From a virus, in the IMG/VR virus record IMGVR_UViG_3300009034_000014, positions 1 to 64,000 of that record: DNA of 64,000 bases, one strand, 5' to 3'. Shown in pieces: positions 30,535 through 38,552 of the stretch. Below the pieces are notes generated by a model. It was not told the origin of the DNA and searched no databases. It was given only the letters and a program-made list of their open reading frames with translations. The translations under genes and the position numbers were made by a program. Numbering within the stretch: position 1 is the stretch's first letter; the number at the start of each line of letters is the position of its first letter.

Positions 30535-31410
30535 TCATTTCGTTTTCACCACTGTACTCAATGAGGTCGGTGGTGGTGTAACTGTCGGAGGAGAAGACGG
30601 CGAACCAGAACCGCCAGAGGTGTGTATATGCGTCTCTGCCCAAGCGTACCATTCTGTTCCGCGAATTATCGGCTGATCCGCACCGTCGCCCAAGTTCACA
30701 GAACCGGCCTTTAAGTCGCAGTTCTTGCAACTAACGGTCACCGCTTTCTGTCCCAGAATCTGGATCGCGCCCTGCTTCATGTCGATAATATTTCCGTGCT
30801 TGTCGATCAGCCGAAGTCCTACTTCATCTGAAGCAATCAGATTCCCGTTCTCGTCAACGATCGTTATCGCCCCGTTCTTCGCGTCAATATAGACTAGCGA
30901 GCCAGTCTTGTTCTGCATGACGACGGATCCATCGGCATCGAACGCGATATAGGAATACTTATCCTCGTTGTCCTCCTTTGCGTGCCAGGTGAGACGGACT
31001 TGCTGCGCTCCATCAGTATCGTCGAACATTAGAATATGACCATTGGGTGTGGCGAATCCACGGCGCTTGCCGTAGGTAGTCTCCTGTTTGAAATCATCAT
31101 GTACAGGAGTCGGTGCCTCTTCAGCTTCGTGGTAAAATCTTTTTCCTCTCCAAGTGATCTGCGGGTTCATGATCATGCTCTGTCCCGGCACCTCATCGTC
31201 GTCTGTAGAGACCACCCCCTCTATCTCCACATGCTCGTCCACATCTGGAACGTAGAACCAACCCCAGTCCAGAAGCGGCTCAATCCATCCCGGGAGCACG
31301 GCTTCTGGATCGCCTGTCAGATCGGCGCAGGTGACCTTAATTCTTCCTCTGAACTCGGAATCGTTGTTCGCTACGACTTTCGCGATGTACTTCTCTATGA
31401 CATTCGGCAT
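30535..31410 (-). CDS. baseplate spike / gpV-like protein with OB fold (291 aa)
   Basis: The start ATG 31410 (MPNVIEKYIAKVVANNDSEF) has GAGGG upstream. The N-terminal OB-fold (RGRIKVTCADLTGDPEAVLP, GWFYVPDVDEHVEIE) is followed by a beta-helix-forming stretch (SVVMQNKTGSLVYIDAKNGA, ITIVDENGNLIASDEVGLRL) and LKAGSVNLGDGADQPIIRGT. This is the central membrane-piercing spike as in T4 gp5 or P2 gpV; the C-terminus is Ser/Pro/Thr-rich. No lysozyme domain visible. Confidence 0.75.
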   Translation of the reverse strand: MPNVIEKYIAKVVANNDSEFRGRIKVTCADLTGDPEAVLPGWIEPLLDWGWFYVPDVDEHVEIEGVVSTDDDEVPGQSMIMNPQITWRGKRFYHEAEEAPTPVHDDFKQETTYGKRRGFATPNGHILMFDDTDGAQQVRLTWHAKEDNEDKYSYIAFDADGSVVMQNKTGSLVYIDAKNGAITIVDENGNLIASDEVGLRLIDKHGNIIDMKQGAIQILGQKAVTVSCKNCDLKAGSVNLGDGADQPIIRGTEWYAWAETHIHTSGGSGSPSSPPTVTPPPTSLSTVVKTK

Positions 31411-31415
31411 CCGAA

Positions 31416-32657
31416 CTAACCCTCCAGTATCTTTCTGGCCGAAAACTGGCAACGATAACCAGACTCAGTTTCCATGATATGGCGAACCTTGGAAAAGTAG
31501 TACTTTCCGTCGTAGGGAATCCCCATCCCTTCAAGACGATGCACTTGTCTTGCAAGCAGACTCTCCATACCGATGACTGTTCCGCTGCCGACTATGAATT
31601 GCTCTCGCATTCGCCGGTACCACTGGGACGCCCATACTTCCAAATCCTTTTTGTTTCGGAATACCACATTTGTTTTTGTGGTAAAGCTAAAATTGCCGAT
31701 GAAAAACTTTACAGCCTCGGCGCTTTCTGGTGCTTTTTCCATCTCCTCTATTGCGCCGGTGTGCTGGAGATCCGCTTCGAGACCAAGTTCTTCATGAATT
31801 TCCGCTTCCAAGGGCCAGCCAAAACGAAGGCCAGCGGGGTGTCTATTCGCAGTTTGAACCCGTATGCTCGTAAAGTGTTCCCGAAAAACCATCTCGGGTA
31901 CAAAGTTCAGGAGAGTAGTTTTATCACCTTGATTATATCGAAAAGTATATACACGATCCTGGACACCAAGGGGTTCTGTAGGATCCCTGAAGTGTAGTGT
32001 CCAACCAGTTTCGTAGTCGTAGTCCACCCAAAAAAGATAACCTGTCAAGTTCGCTAGCCCTTGCACAAGCTGATAGTCCGACATCATTGAAGGTTGCTGG
32101 ATCTCGCCCTTTATGAACGGCGTGGGGTCGATATCTGGATAAAACTGATACCCTGACGATCGTTCATCGACGACTTTATCGACCGTCGTGTCTCTGAAAA
32201 CAATAGTACCTCGTGCCCGTTTGAGCACGGCCTTCCATCTTAGTTTCTCTTCCCACTTCTTGGCTCGGCTGAGTCTCGCTTCGATCTCCTTGATTCGTTT
32301 TTTCCCACCTGGATCGGGTTTCTGCTCCTGCATCAGATAGTCTTTGGTATAGCCGGTTACCTCCACAATAGGTATACCATCGGTAGGAAATGAGACTCTT
32401 GGAGTCATGAGAATAACACGCCCAACTCTGCTAACGAGTCCACCATAACCCATCCAAATATCCATCTCATTCCCGGGAGCAAGCACCTTGGATTTGGACA
32501 GCAAAAAATCCGGATTAAAAGCCGTAATCCTGGCCGTATCGACAATTCCATCCGCACTCTCGTATTCTACTCGTTGAATGAACTGGGTGATATCGGATCG
32601 AAGTTCATGGCCCGCAACTTCCAAGCTATAATGCGGCGCTAAATCCTCACCTGCCAT
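31416..32657 (-). CDS. baseplate hub, gp27 / gpD-like (413 aa)
   Basis: Begins MAGEDLAPHYSLEVAGHELR, DITQFIQRVEYESADGIVDT, typical of late-control gene D / gp27 hub proteins. Further landmarks are WMGYGGLVSRVGRVILMTPR and EVTGYTKDYLMQEQKPD. It forms the ring that joins tube and spike and is followed directly by the spike gene. Confidence 0.75.
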   Translation of the reverse strand: MAGEDLAPHYSLEVAGHELRSDITQFIQRVEYESADGIVDTARITAFNPDFLLSKSKVLAPGNEMDIWMGYGGLVSRVGRVILMTPRVSFPTDGIPIVEVTGYTKDYLMQEQKPDPGGKKRIKEIEARLSRAKKWEEKLRWKAVLKRARGTIVFRDTTVDKVVDERSSGYQFYPDIDPTPFIKGEIQQPSMMSDYQLVQGLANLTGYLFWVDYDYETGWTLHFRDPTEPLGVQDRVYTFRYNQGDKTTLLNFVPEMVFREHFTSIRVQTANRHPAGLRFGWPLEAEIHEELGLEADLQHTGAIEEMEKAPESAEAVKFFIGNFSFTTKTNVVFRNKKDLEVWASQWYRRMREQFIVGSGTVIGMESLLARQVHRLEGMGIPYDGKYYFSKVRHIMETESGYRCQFSARKILEG

Positions 32658-32662
32658 CTTTT

Positions 32663-33421
32663 CTACTCCAGAACAACGTGCGAAGTGCTCTCCACATTCA
32701 GCCTGTCGAATGCTTCAACACGCAGATCCCTCTGAGGTGTAGCCTTTCTACCATAGGCGGTCCTCAGTGCAATTGATGTGGGCTGTGCCCTTTCTTTCCT
32801 CAGTGTTTCAGCGCTTGGAAGCTTCACGACATCACCAGCCTCAAGCAGCGCCTGATCCGGATGTCTGCTTCTGATCACGACGCCCATTAGCGGATTGTCG
32901 TACTCCCGCTGACATAGCCATTCGTAGTAGTCGTGATCTCGCGCACGGTGGTACCGGGTCTCGCCCCCGGCTTCGACTAGAAGAGAGAACGGTACATATT
33001 CGCGGAGATGCACGGTGAAGCTAATATCCCTAGGGCTTCCATCACTGCGGAAGCTAGCATAGGAAATGTCTGATAGTGCTTCGAGAAGACACTGGTCCAC
33101 TTTCAAGGTAGAGTCCCCAACCCAGAAATGCAGAATCGGTGGGCGGAACAGATCGGGATCTCGCTTTGTCCAGGATTGAAGTAACCTAAGTGGTTTGGTC
33201 AGATCGTCGGTTATGACCTCTGCGTAGAGCCTGCCACGAAAGCTAACTGTCTCCGCATTGCCGTGCAGGAACTGCGTGATCGGGTGCTGGCGATTCAGTG
33301 GGCTTTCCGCTGCGTAGGCCGCGCTCAGCTCCTGAGTCGTGTCCTCGGGTGGGAACTGTCCCTCGATCTTATCGTCGGTATCCAGATTGTACAGGAACCA
33401 TGAAACTTGCTTTCCAGCCAT
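32663..33421 (-). CDS. LysM-type baseplate / tail tube-terminal protein (252 aa)
   Basis: The start ATG 33421 (MAGKQVSWFLYNLDTDDKIE). The N-terminal domain (GQFPPEDTTQELSAAYAAES, FLHGNAETVSFRGRLYAEVI) resembles contractile-injection-system tube/T4 gp53-like proteins. Near the C-terminus a degenerate LysM (HPDQALLEAGDVVKLPS) is visible. Located between tape measure and hub, as for XkdP-type proteins. Confidence 0.65.
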   Translation of the reverse strand: MAGKQVSWFLYNLDTDDKIEGQFPPEDTTQELSAAYAAESPLNRQHPITQFLHGNAETVSFRGRLYAEVITDDLTKPLRLLQSWTKRDPDLFRPPILHFWVGDSTLKVDQCLLEALSDISYASFRSDGSPRDISFTVHLREYVPFSLLVEAGGETRYHRARDHDYYEWLCQREYDNPLMGVVIRSRHPDQALLEAGDVVKLPSAETLRKERAQPTSIALRTAYGRKATPQRDLRVEAFDRLNVESTSHVVLE

Positions 33422-33423
33422 TA

Positions 33424-35505
33424 TCAGGAACCTCTCACCGTAGCGGGCATTGCGCCGTGTTCCAAAACCATTCTCCGCTGCCACGGCGTGGACTTGAAAC
33501 CAGCGCGTTCTTTGACTTCTTGTTGGTGTCTGGACATCCTCTGGCTCACCTCGCGGCCATCGATGTCAACACGATTACGGATGTCGATACTAAACTTGGG
33601 TCTAGGCGGTACAGCGGCGGCGGTTTCCTTCGCTGCTCTTGCTGCCTCTGTAGCCGCTTTGGCTGGAGCAACGCCGACCTCGGTCTGTGCCTGCCCTAGT
33701 TTGTTGATTTCTTCCAGCCTTGCATGGAATGCTTCTCGCTCCTTCCGCCTTTTTTCCTTAATAAGTCTATCAGCAAACGTCGCCGCTCTTACCTCACGGG
33801 CTGCAGTCTCCTCGCTAATGATCCCAAGCGCCGCTAGGCCTTTAGCCCCCGTTGCATGAGCCGAGGCAATTCCCCTCTCGAAAGAACTGCGCCACTCTTC
33901 CATCGCAGTGCGCAGAAGTTCAAAGACGAAGGCCAAACCCTTGATTATAGTTGTCAGCATTTTTGCTACCATTGAACCAAAAGCTCTGAAATAACTCATC
34001 GACTCACCGGTTGCTGATTTGGTCGCGGGACCAAGCCAGCCAAAAAGCGTCTCGAATAGTTGACCAAGCGTGTTAACCAAAGTCTCAATAGCCGATCTCA
34101 ACGGCGCAAAGTAATCCATGAATCCCCTGAAGTACTCGCCTATCGTAGCGTCCAGAAATGCAAACACCGTCCCGACTACAGTCTTCAATGCTGTCCACGC
34201 CGCTTTAATAATGTCGATCGCTCCTGATACCCATTGCGCAACTCTCACCGTGTCTTTACCGTACTTCTTGGTCAGTTCCGTAACCCTTCGTTGCGCTTGC
34301 TCCGCATCGCTCCAGTCCACATCCAAGACCTCATCCAAAGCCTGACGGAAGTTTGAGATACTGCCCGCGAGATCATCGAAGGTGCCATCAAAAGATTTCA
34401 GCAACCGCAGACCTAGCTGCTTGCCCAAATTCGCGACCGAAGTGGTCATCCTCTTCCACTGATGCGTCGAGGTCTCTGACGCTTTTCGGAACGCTTCTTC
34501 TGTGGCTCCCGCGCCCTGCCGCATTCCTTCCATGGCCTCCGTAAAATTAGCGAAACCTTCCTGGCTAACCAGGTTGAGAATCGTGTTCCCCGCTTCCACT
34601 GAACCAAATAATTTATCGATAGCTACTTTGTCGCCTTTGGTTATTTCTACCAGATCAGCGAGGAACTTCGCCCAGCCCTTCGTCTGGACAGCGGCTGTGC
34701 TAAAATCTTTTTCAAGATCCCCGATCACCTCCTCAGCAGCTTTTGTCGGATGAGCTATTCCCGCAAGCACTGCCTTGAGCCCACTCATGGTTTCTGCCGT
34801 GACAACGCCACCCTTGGTAACAGCCACGATCGTGGAGAGCAGTTCGTCATAACTCAGTCCAGCTCCCTTGGCAACGGCTGCTGCGCGCCCCACGGAACGC
34901 GAGACCTCTTCGAATGTGGTTACGCCCTTTTTATTTGCGATGTTTATTGAATCAGCAACGCGCAATGCTTCTGGTGCCGTCTTCAAACCCCAGACATTCA
35001 TGACCGTGGTGAGTCCGGATACAGCCGTCTTCACATCAGTGTAGCCTCCTACAGCGGCTTTCGACGCAACTTCCATGAAACCCAGTGACTCTTCCTGCTT
35101 CACACCTGCGGATATCGCCTGAAACGTCGCATCGGTCATATCCTTCGTCGCCATGCCGTATTTGTCGGACAAGCGGAGAATATCCTTCGTCATCATCTGC
35201 ATCTGACCAGGCACGACATCCAGCAAGGTGCTGATCCGCGCCATGCCGGTTTCCAACTCCCCAGCGGACGTTATCATCTTCTTGAACGCAGCTGCTATGC
35301 CGGTTACTACCGCAGCTATACCCAACGTCGGCAAAAGCTTTCCAAAACTGCTGAACGCGTTTCCGGTCCGCCGCATCGCTGGTTGGACTTTATCGCTCGA
35401 CTCCACGAAGCGGTTAAATGAACCTTGGGCTTTCTTCAAGCCACCAACGGCAGGTTTCTCGTCGAACGTAAGAATTCCACCGAGACCAAGGCGTTCGAAA
35501 GCCAT
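33424..35505 (-). CDS. tail tape measure protein, TP901-like (693 aa)
   Basis: The N-terminal region (GGLKKAQGSFNRFVESSDKV) and the TP901 core (ATKDMTDATFQAISAGVKQE, TAVSGLTTVMNVWGLKTAPE, TFEEVSRSVGRAAAVAKGAG) are clear. Several hydrophobic segments (TLGIAAVVTGIAAAFKKMI; VFAFLDATIGEYFRGFM) follow, then a coiled, Ala/Lys-rich C-terminus. At about 0.15 nm per residue the length suggests a tail of roughly 100 nm. Confidence 0.85.
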   Translation of the reverse strand: MAFERLGLGGILTFDEKPAVGGLKKAQGSFNRFVESSDKVQPAMRRTGNAFSSFGKLLPTLGIAAVVTGIAAAFKKMITSAGELETGMARISTLLDVVPGQMQMMTKDILRLSDKYGMATKDMTDATFQAISAGVKQEESLGFMEVASKAAVGGYTDVKTAVSGLTTVMNVWGLKTAPEALRVADSINIANKKGVTTFEEVSRSVGRAAAVAKGAGLSYDELLSTIVAVTKGGVVTAETMSGLKAVLAGIAHPTKAAEEVIGDLEKDFSTAAVQTKGWAKFLADLVEITKGDKVAIDKLFGSVEAGNTILNLVSQEGFANFTEAMEGMRQGAGATEEAFRKASETSTHQWKRMTTSVANLGKQLGLRLLKSFDGTFDDLAGSISNFRQALDEVLDVDWSDAEQAQRRVTELTKKYGKDTVRVAQWVSGAIDIIKAAWTALKTVVGTVFAFLDATIGEYFRGFMDYFAPLRSAIETLVNTLGQLFETLFGWLGPATKSATGESMSYFRAFGSMVAKMLTTIIKGLAFVFELLRTAMEEWRSSFERGIASAHATGAKGLAALGIISEETAAREVRAATFADRLIKEKRRKEREAFHARLEEINKLGQAQTEVGVAPAKAATEAARAAKETAAAVPPRPKFSIDIRNRVDIDGREVSQRMSRHQQEVKERAGFKSTPWQRRMVLEHGAMPATVRGS

Positions 35506-35511
35506 CCGTCA

Positions 35512-35721
35512 TCACCTCTTGGGTTTAATTGCTGCCCTCTCCTTCTCGTACTGTTTGACCAATCGCTTCATAAGCCATGACCGATCACTCCAAGTCAGAT
35601 CCTCGACCTCGCTCCAGGTGAGCCCGCCTTTCATCCCGTATGTCAATAAGAAAGCTTCCTCCCTTAAGATCGCATCGCTGTCGATCGGGAGGACACTCCG
35701 AAAAAATCTTCTGATGCCCAT
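35512..35721 (-). CDS. tail assembly chaperone, frameshift extension (GT-type)
   Basis: The 69-codon frame overlaps the end of the upstream chaperone in the -1 frame and lies just before the tape measure gene, the classical place of the lambda G/GT or P2 E/E' pair. ATG 35721 has no Shine-Dalgarno. The slippery T TTT TTC at 35706-35700 would fuse codons 8-69 (RSVLPIDSDAILREEAFLLT...) to residue 279 of the upstream protein, giving a 341-aa product. Confidence 0.7.
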   Translation of the reverse strand: MGIRRFFRSVLPIDSDAILREEAFLLTYGMKGGLTWSEVEDLTWSDRSWLMKRLVKQYEKERAAIKPKR

Positions 35722-36536
35722 TCTATGGAAGTTCGTATTTGCCTACTGCAAGCAGAACAATCCAGTTCCACCATTAGATCCGGACCCACCGACTGGGCAT
35801 CGATATCTGCGGTCAACGTCTCGAAATCCAACTTCGTTAGCTCATCGAATTCGTGCGGGGCTAACGGCAATGGCTCCATATCACCGGCTGCGTAGACCGA
35901 ACTATGGATCATAGATGCCTTCAACTCGCCGAAGTTACCACCGTCACTGCCAGCACTCTTCAACGCAGACCAGCGAGGCGGCCTGATTAGGAGATCTACT
36001 ATCTCTTGATTCCGGATCTCGATCGGGGTTGCAAGCTTGTAACGCCATTCCGAGTCCTCAACTCTATCAACGGATCTAACTTCCAAGCTATCGAGGTCCG
36101 CTTTGAAGGGGATTTTCTCGCGACAGCGGGGACAGCTCAGTTGGATCGGTAATTCCGTACCCATGGACTGAACGCGAAGCCATAGGTAAGCGAACAGCAC
36201 GTCGCCCATGTACATATCGTTGACAATCGCCAGTCTCTCCGAAAGAAGTTTCTTGTTGACGATCTTGTCCTTTACCACTTTGGATCCGAAATCATGGTGA
36301 CCCAACTGTGTGCACATATGCGCGAGGACGATCGCTACGTACTGCCCGAATCTGGCGCTCTGCTGATGTTTTACCAGCGTGCCAAGTTCGCGTTCCTCTC
36401 TCAATTTCCACGCCCGCACCAAAATATCTTTGTGATATTTACCACTGGTATCGATCATACCAATGGGCAGGTGCGGACCCTGATCGATCAGAGGAACTTT
36501 TCGTAGTCCGTTATTTTTGGTTTCCGAGTCTTCCAC
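35664..36536 (-). CDS. tail assembly chaperone, G-type frame (290 aa)
   Basis: The start is GTG 36536 with GGAGGTGA upstream. It contains two CxxC pairs (LSCPRCREKIPF, LDCSACSRQIRT) and a helical middle. It resembles T4-type baseplate/tail chaperones that bind the tape measure. Near the end, GAT TTT TTC GGA holds the heptamer T TTT TTC for -1 frameshifting into the short frame at 35512-35721; unshifted ribosomes add only 11 more residues before stopping. Confidence 0.7.
   Translation of the reverse strand: MEDSETKNNGLRKVPLIDQGPHLPIGMIDTSGKYHKDILVRAWKLREERELGTLVKHQQSARFGQYVAIVLAHMCTQLGHHDFGSKVVKDKIVNKKLLSERLAIVNDMYMGDVLFAYLWLRVQSMGTELPIQLSCPRCREKIPFKADLDSLEVRSVDRVEDSEWRYKLATPIEIRNQEIVDLLIRPPRWSALKSAGSDGGNFGELKASMIHSSVYAAGDMEPLPLAPHEFDELTKLDFETLTADIDAQSVGPDLMVELDCSACSRQIRTSIEWASEDFFGVSSRSTAMRS
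35700..35706 (-). other. programmed -1 frameshift site (T TTT TTC)
   Basis: The canonical X XXY YYZ heptamer in the correct frame of the chaperone gene (codons 278-279, Phe-Phe). A small hairpin (GGAG/CTCC) and another (GATCG/CGATC) follow closely and could stimulate slippage. Confidence 0.7.
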
Positions 36537-36618
36537 GGTTCACCTCCAGTCGGTTCCGGTAACAATCGAAACCCTGTTAGGCCCAACCACTGGGCAGAGG
36601 TTAGAATTGCATTACTAC

Positions 36619-37056
36619 TCAACCAAGCCAGAGTATCTCGTCTGCCTTGAACGTCCACTCCATGACGGCCAGCTCGCCTTCGTTCTCCATCGAGAGATCG
36701 GGCAATCCGCGCTTGAAGGGGTAAGTGCCGAGGACAGAGTACGAACGCAGGATATTTCCCGAGATACTCTGCAAGAGGAGCGTGCCAACTTTCTTGGACA
36801 GTGGATCCCCGGCCTTACAAAGTTGAAACCAGAGTTCAAGCGCGGCGATCTGCACCGTTTCGTGTAACGGAATTTTAATGGAGTATTCCGTGGGCATGCT
36901 GTCGCCTGTGGTAGCAGTCGTCTTGTCCGGGAGTTCCGTGGTCTGCAGTTCCTCCTCGATTCCGGAGATCTCCGTGATCGTGAGCGGAGGCAGTCCAAGG
37001 AACAGGAGCTGGTACTCACTGACTGGGATGTGATCCGCTGATATAACGCCTTTCAT
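36619..37056 (-). CDS. tail tube protein (145 aa)
   Basis: MKGVISADHIPVSEYQLLFL, IPLHETVQIAALELWFQLCK, SVLGTYPFKRGLPDLSMENE and VMEWTFKADEILWLG match the small tube proteins of contractile tails (gp19/FII-like). Between sheath and chaperone genes. The start ATG 37056 has GGAAGGTG upstream. Confidence 0.65.
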   Translation of the reverse strand: MKGVISADHIPVSEYQLLFLGLPPLTITEISGIEEELQTTELPDKTTATTGDSMPTEYSIKIPLHETVQIAALELWFQLCKAGDPLSKKVGTLLLQSISGNILRSYSVLGTYPFKRGLPDLSMENEGELAVMEWTFKADEILWLG

Positions 37057-37101
37057 AGTTCACCTTCCTTTAGGTTCTACAGCGTCATCGAAAGCCGGAT
37101 G

Positions 37102-37821
37102 CTAGTTGCCATACGCTTCCCACACGACGTAATCTGTGGCCGCTAGCGTGGAGGTGGCGTCGAAGTCGAACTCCAGATAGTCCCCGTTGATCACGCACTC
37201 CCCCTTGCCAGCGATGGGTAACCCAGATGCGTTGAACGCAGACCAGGCAAGTACCGCTGGGGTGAACGGCAATTCTAGCGTGAACAATGACGCAAGGCTC
37301 TCGGCCGTGATCACGATAACGCCGCGAGCGACTTGTTTGTACGCCGGTGCCCCAGACTCGTTTAAGTTCGCGACGTTCCAAACATCTGCCGCATCGGCCA
37401 GCGTCTCGGAGACGGCAATGCTCGTTCCCGCCCCGATCTGCGGTGTGCCGCCTGTCCGGTCGGCGGGCTGGATGCGGACGCTGGTCGCTGGCGTGGTTGG
37501 CTGATCAGCCACCACCAGCTCGGTGCCCTCGTTGTTGATCGCGATGACGAGATTCGCCCGCGACTCGGCCGCGCTCGCGCCCTTCAGCACGTTGATGTTC
37601 GCGCCGACGCCCTCGAACTCATACACGTCCGATCCGATGGTCACGGTGTTGGTGTCCGTCGGCAACGTCGCGAGGAACAGACACGCCTGCGCGACGTGCC
37701 CTGTGTCCTCCGGCAGCTTGTTCACCTGCGTCACGATCGCGTTGATGCGATCGATGTTCCGCTTGTTGTGCGCATCGACGAGGTCCGTTCCCGGTTTCTG
37801 TTCCAATGCTAGTAAAGTCAT
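37102..37821 (-). CDS. structural protein of unknown role (239 aa)
   Basis: Helical N-terminus (DLVDAHNKRNIDRINAIVTQ), then strand-rich domains (TNTVTIGSDVYEFEGVGANI, SRANLVIAINNEGTELVVAD). Between sheath/homing endonuclease and tube genes. The TxTVTIGxxxYxF type of beta domain recurs in phage virion proteins, so a virion component is likely. ATG 37821 has GGAGGTAG upstream. Confidence 0.55.
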   Translation of the reverse strand: MTLLALEQKPGTDLVDAHNKRNIDRINAIVTQVNKLPEDTGHVAQACLFLATLPTDTNTVTIGSDVYEFEGVGANINVLKGASAAESRANLVIAINNEGTELVVADQPTTPATSVRIQPADRTGGTPQIGAGTSIAVSETLADAADVWNVANLNESGAPAYKQVARGVIVITAESLASLFTLELPFTPAVLAWSAFNASGLPIAGKGECVINGDYLEFDFDATSTLAATDYVVWEAYGN

Positions 37822-37833
37822 GTTTGCTACCTC

Positions 37834-38544
37834 CTATGAGATTGAAAGGTTTGAATTACGTCTCTTGCAAGTATTTGCCCGCGTCAAAATGATGCGTTCG
37901 GCTTCGCCCTCTGCTAATTCATGCTCCCAAATTCGAAGCACACTCCAGCCCTCTTTCTCAGCAGCAGCGTCGTAGAGTCGGTGCTTATGGCCTAATCGTG
38001 CCCATCGCCGACGATTACGCTCCGCTTGCTTCTCTCGCTCACCCGGACGCTCGAAACGACGCTTCTGGGCCGCTCGCATTTTCTGCTTGGTCGCCTCGGA
38101 GCGTTTGCGGCCTTTGTTGTGCTTACCATGGCCGATGCGTTTCAGAGTCTCGGAACGCTTTCGACGGGTCTCGGCAGATTGTTTTCTTCCAAGACTTATC
38201 TCGCGGAGTTTCTGTCGGTGCGCCCTGCTTTTGGGTCTGCCCTTATGAGCCTTAGAAATTTTTGCCTTGTGCTCTTCCGAGAGCCAACCTCTCCTGCTAG
38301 ATGCCATATCAAGACAGGCTAAGATCTTCTTCCGCTCTTCGGGATTCTGCATCCGGCGTTGAACAATCGTTGCGCGCTTTTCGCAAAGCTCATCAGATTC
38401 CTTTAGCCCGCGACGAGTCTCCCAAGCCTTTGCAGCAGCACGCCGAAGTTGCTTACGCCCCTCTGGTGTAGCCAGACGGCGATGCGCCGCTTCACACATC
38501 TTGCATTTCGTCGCTTCAGAAAGCTTACTGCCCTTTATCGACAT
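37834..38544 (-). CDS. NUMOD3 repeat protein with partial Vsr-like end, homing endonuclease relic (236 aa)
   Basis: Many basic NUMOD3-type helices (SEEHKAKISKAHKGRPKSRA, SAETRRKRSETLKRIGHGKH, SEATKQKMRAAQKRR). The C-terminus (GWSVLRIWEHELAEGEAERI) matches only the end of a Vsr-like PD-(D/E)XK nuclease; the catalytic Asp and His regions are missing. Free-standing between sheath and virion gene, with its own AGGAG. Probably a degenerate or non-catalytic homing gene. Confidence 0.65.
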   Translation of the reverse strand: MSIKGSKLSEATKCKMCEAAHRRLATPEGRKQLRRAAAKAWETRRGLKESDELCEKRATIVQRRMQNPEERKKILACLDMASSRRGWLSEEHKAKISKAHKGRPKSRAHRQKLREISLGRKQSAETRRKRSETLKRIGHGKHNKGRKRSEATKQKMRAAQKRRFERPGEREKQAERNRRRWARLGHKHRLYDAAAEKEGWSVLRIWEHELAEGEAERIILTRANTCKRRNSNLSIS

Positions 38545-38552
38545 CGGTACTC

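Noticed and set aside
36580-36594. Hairpin GCCCAACCACTGGGC before the tube gene's end
   Set aside because: Five-pair stem without U-tract; too weak to call.
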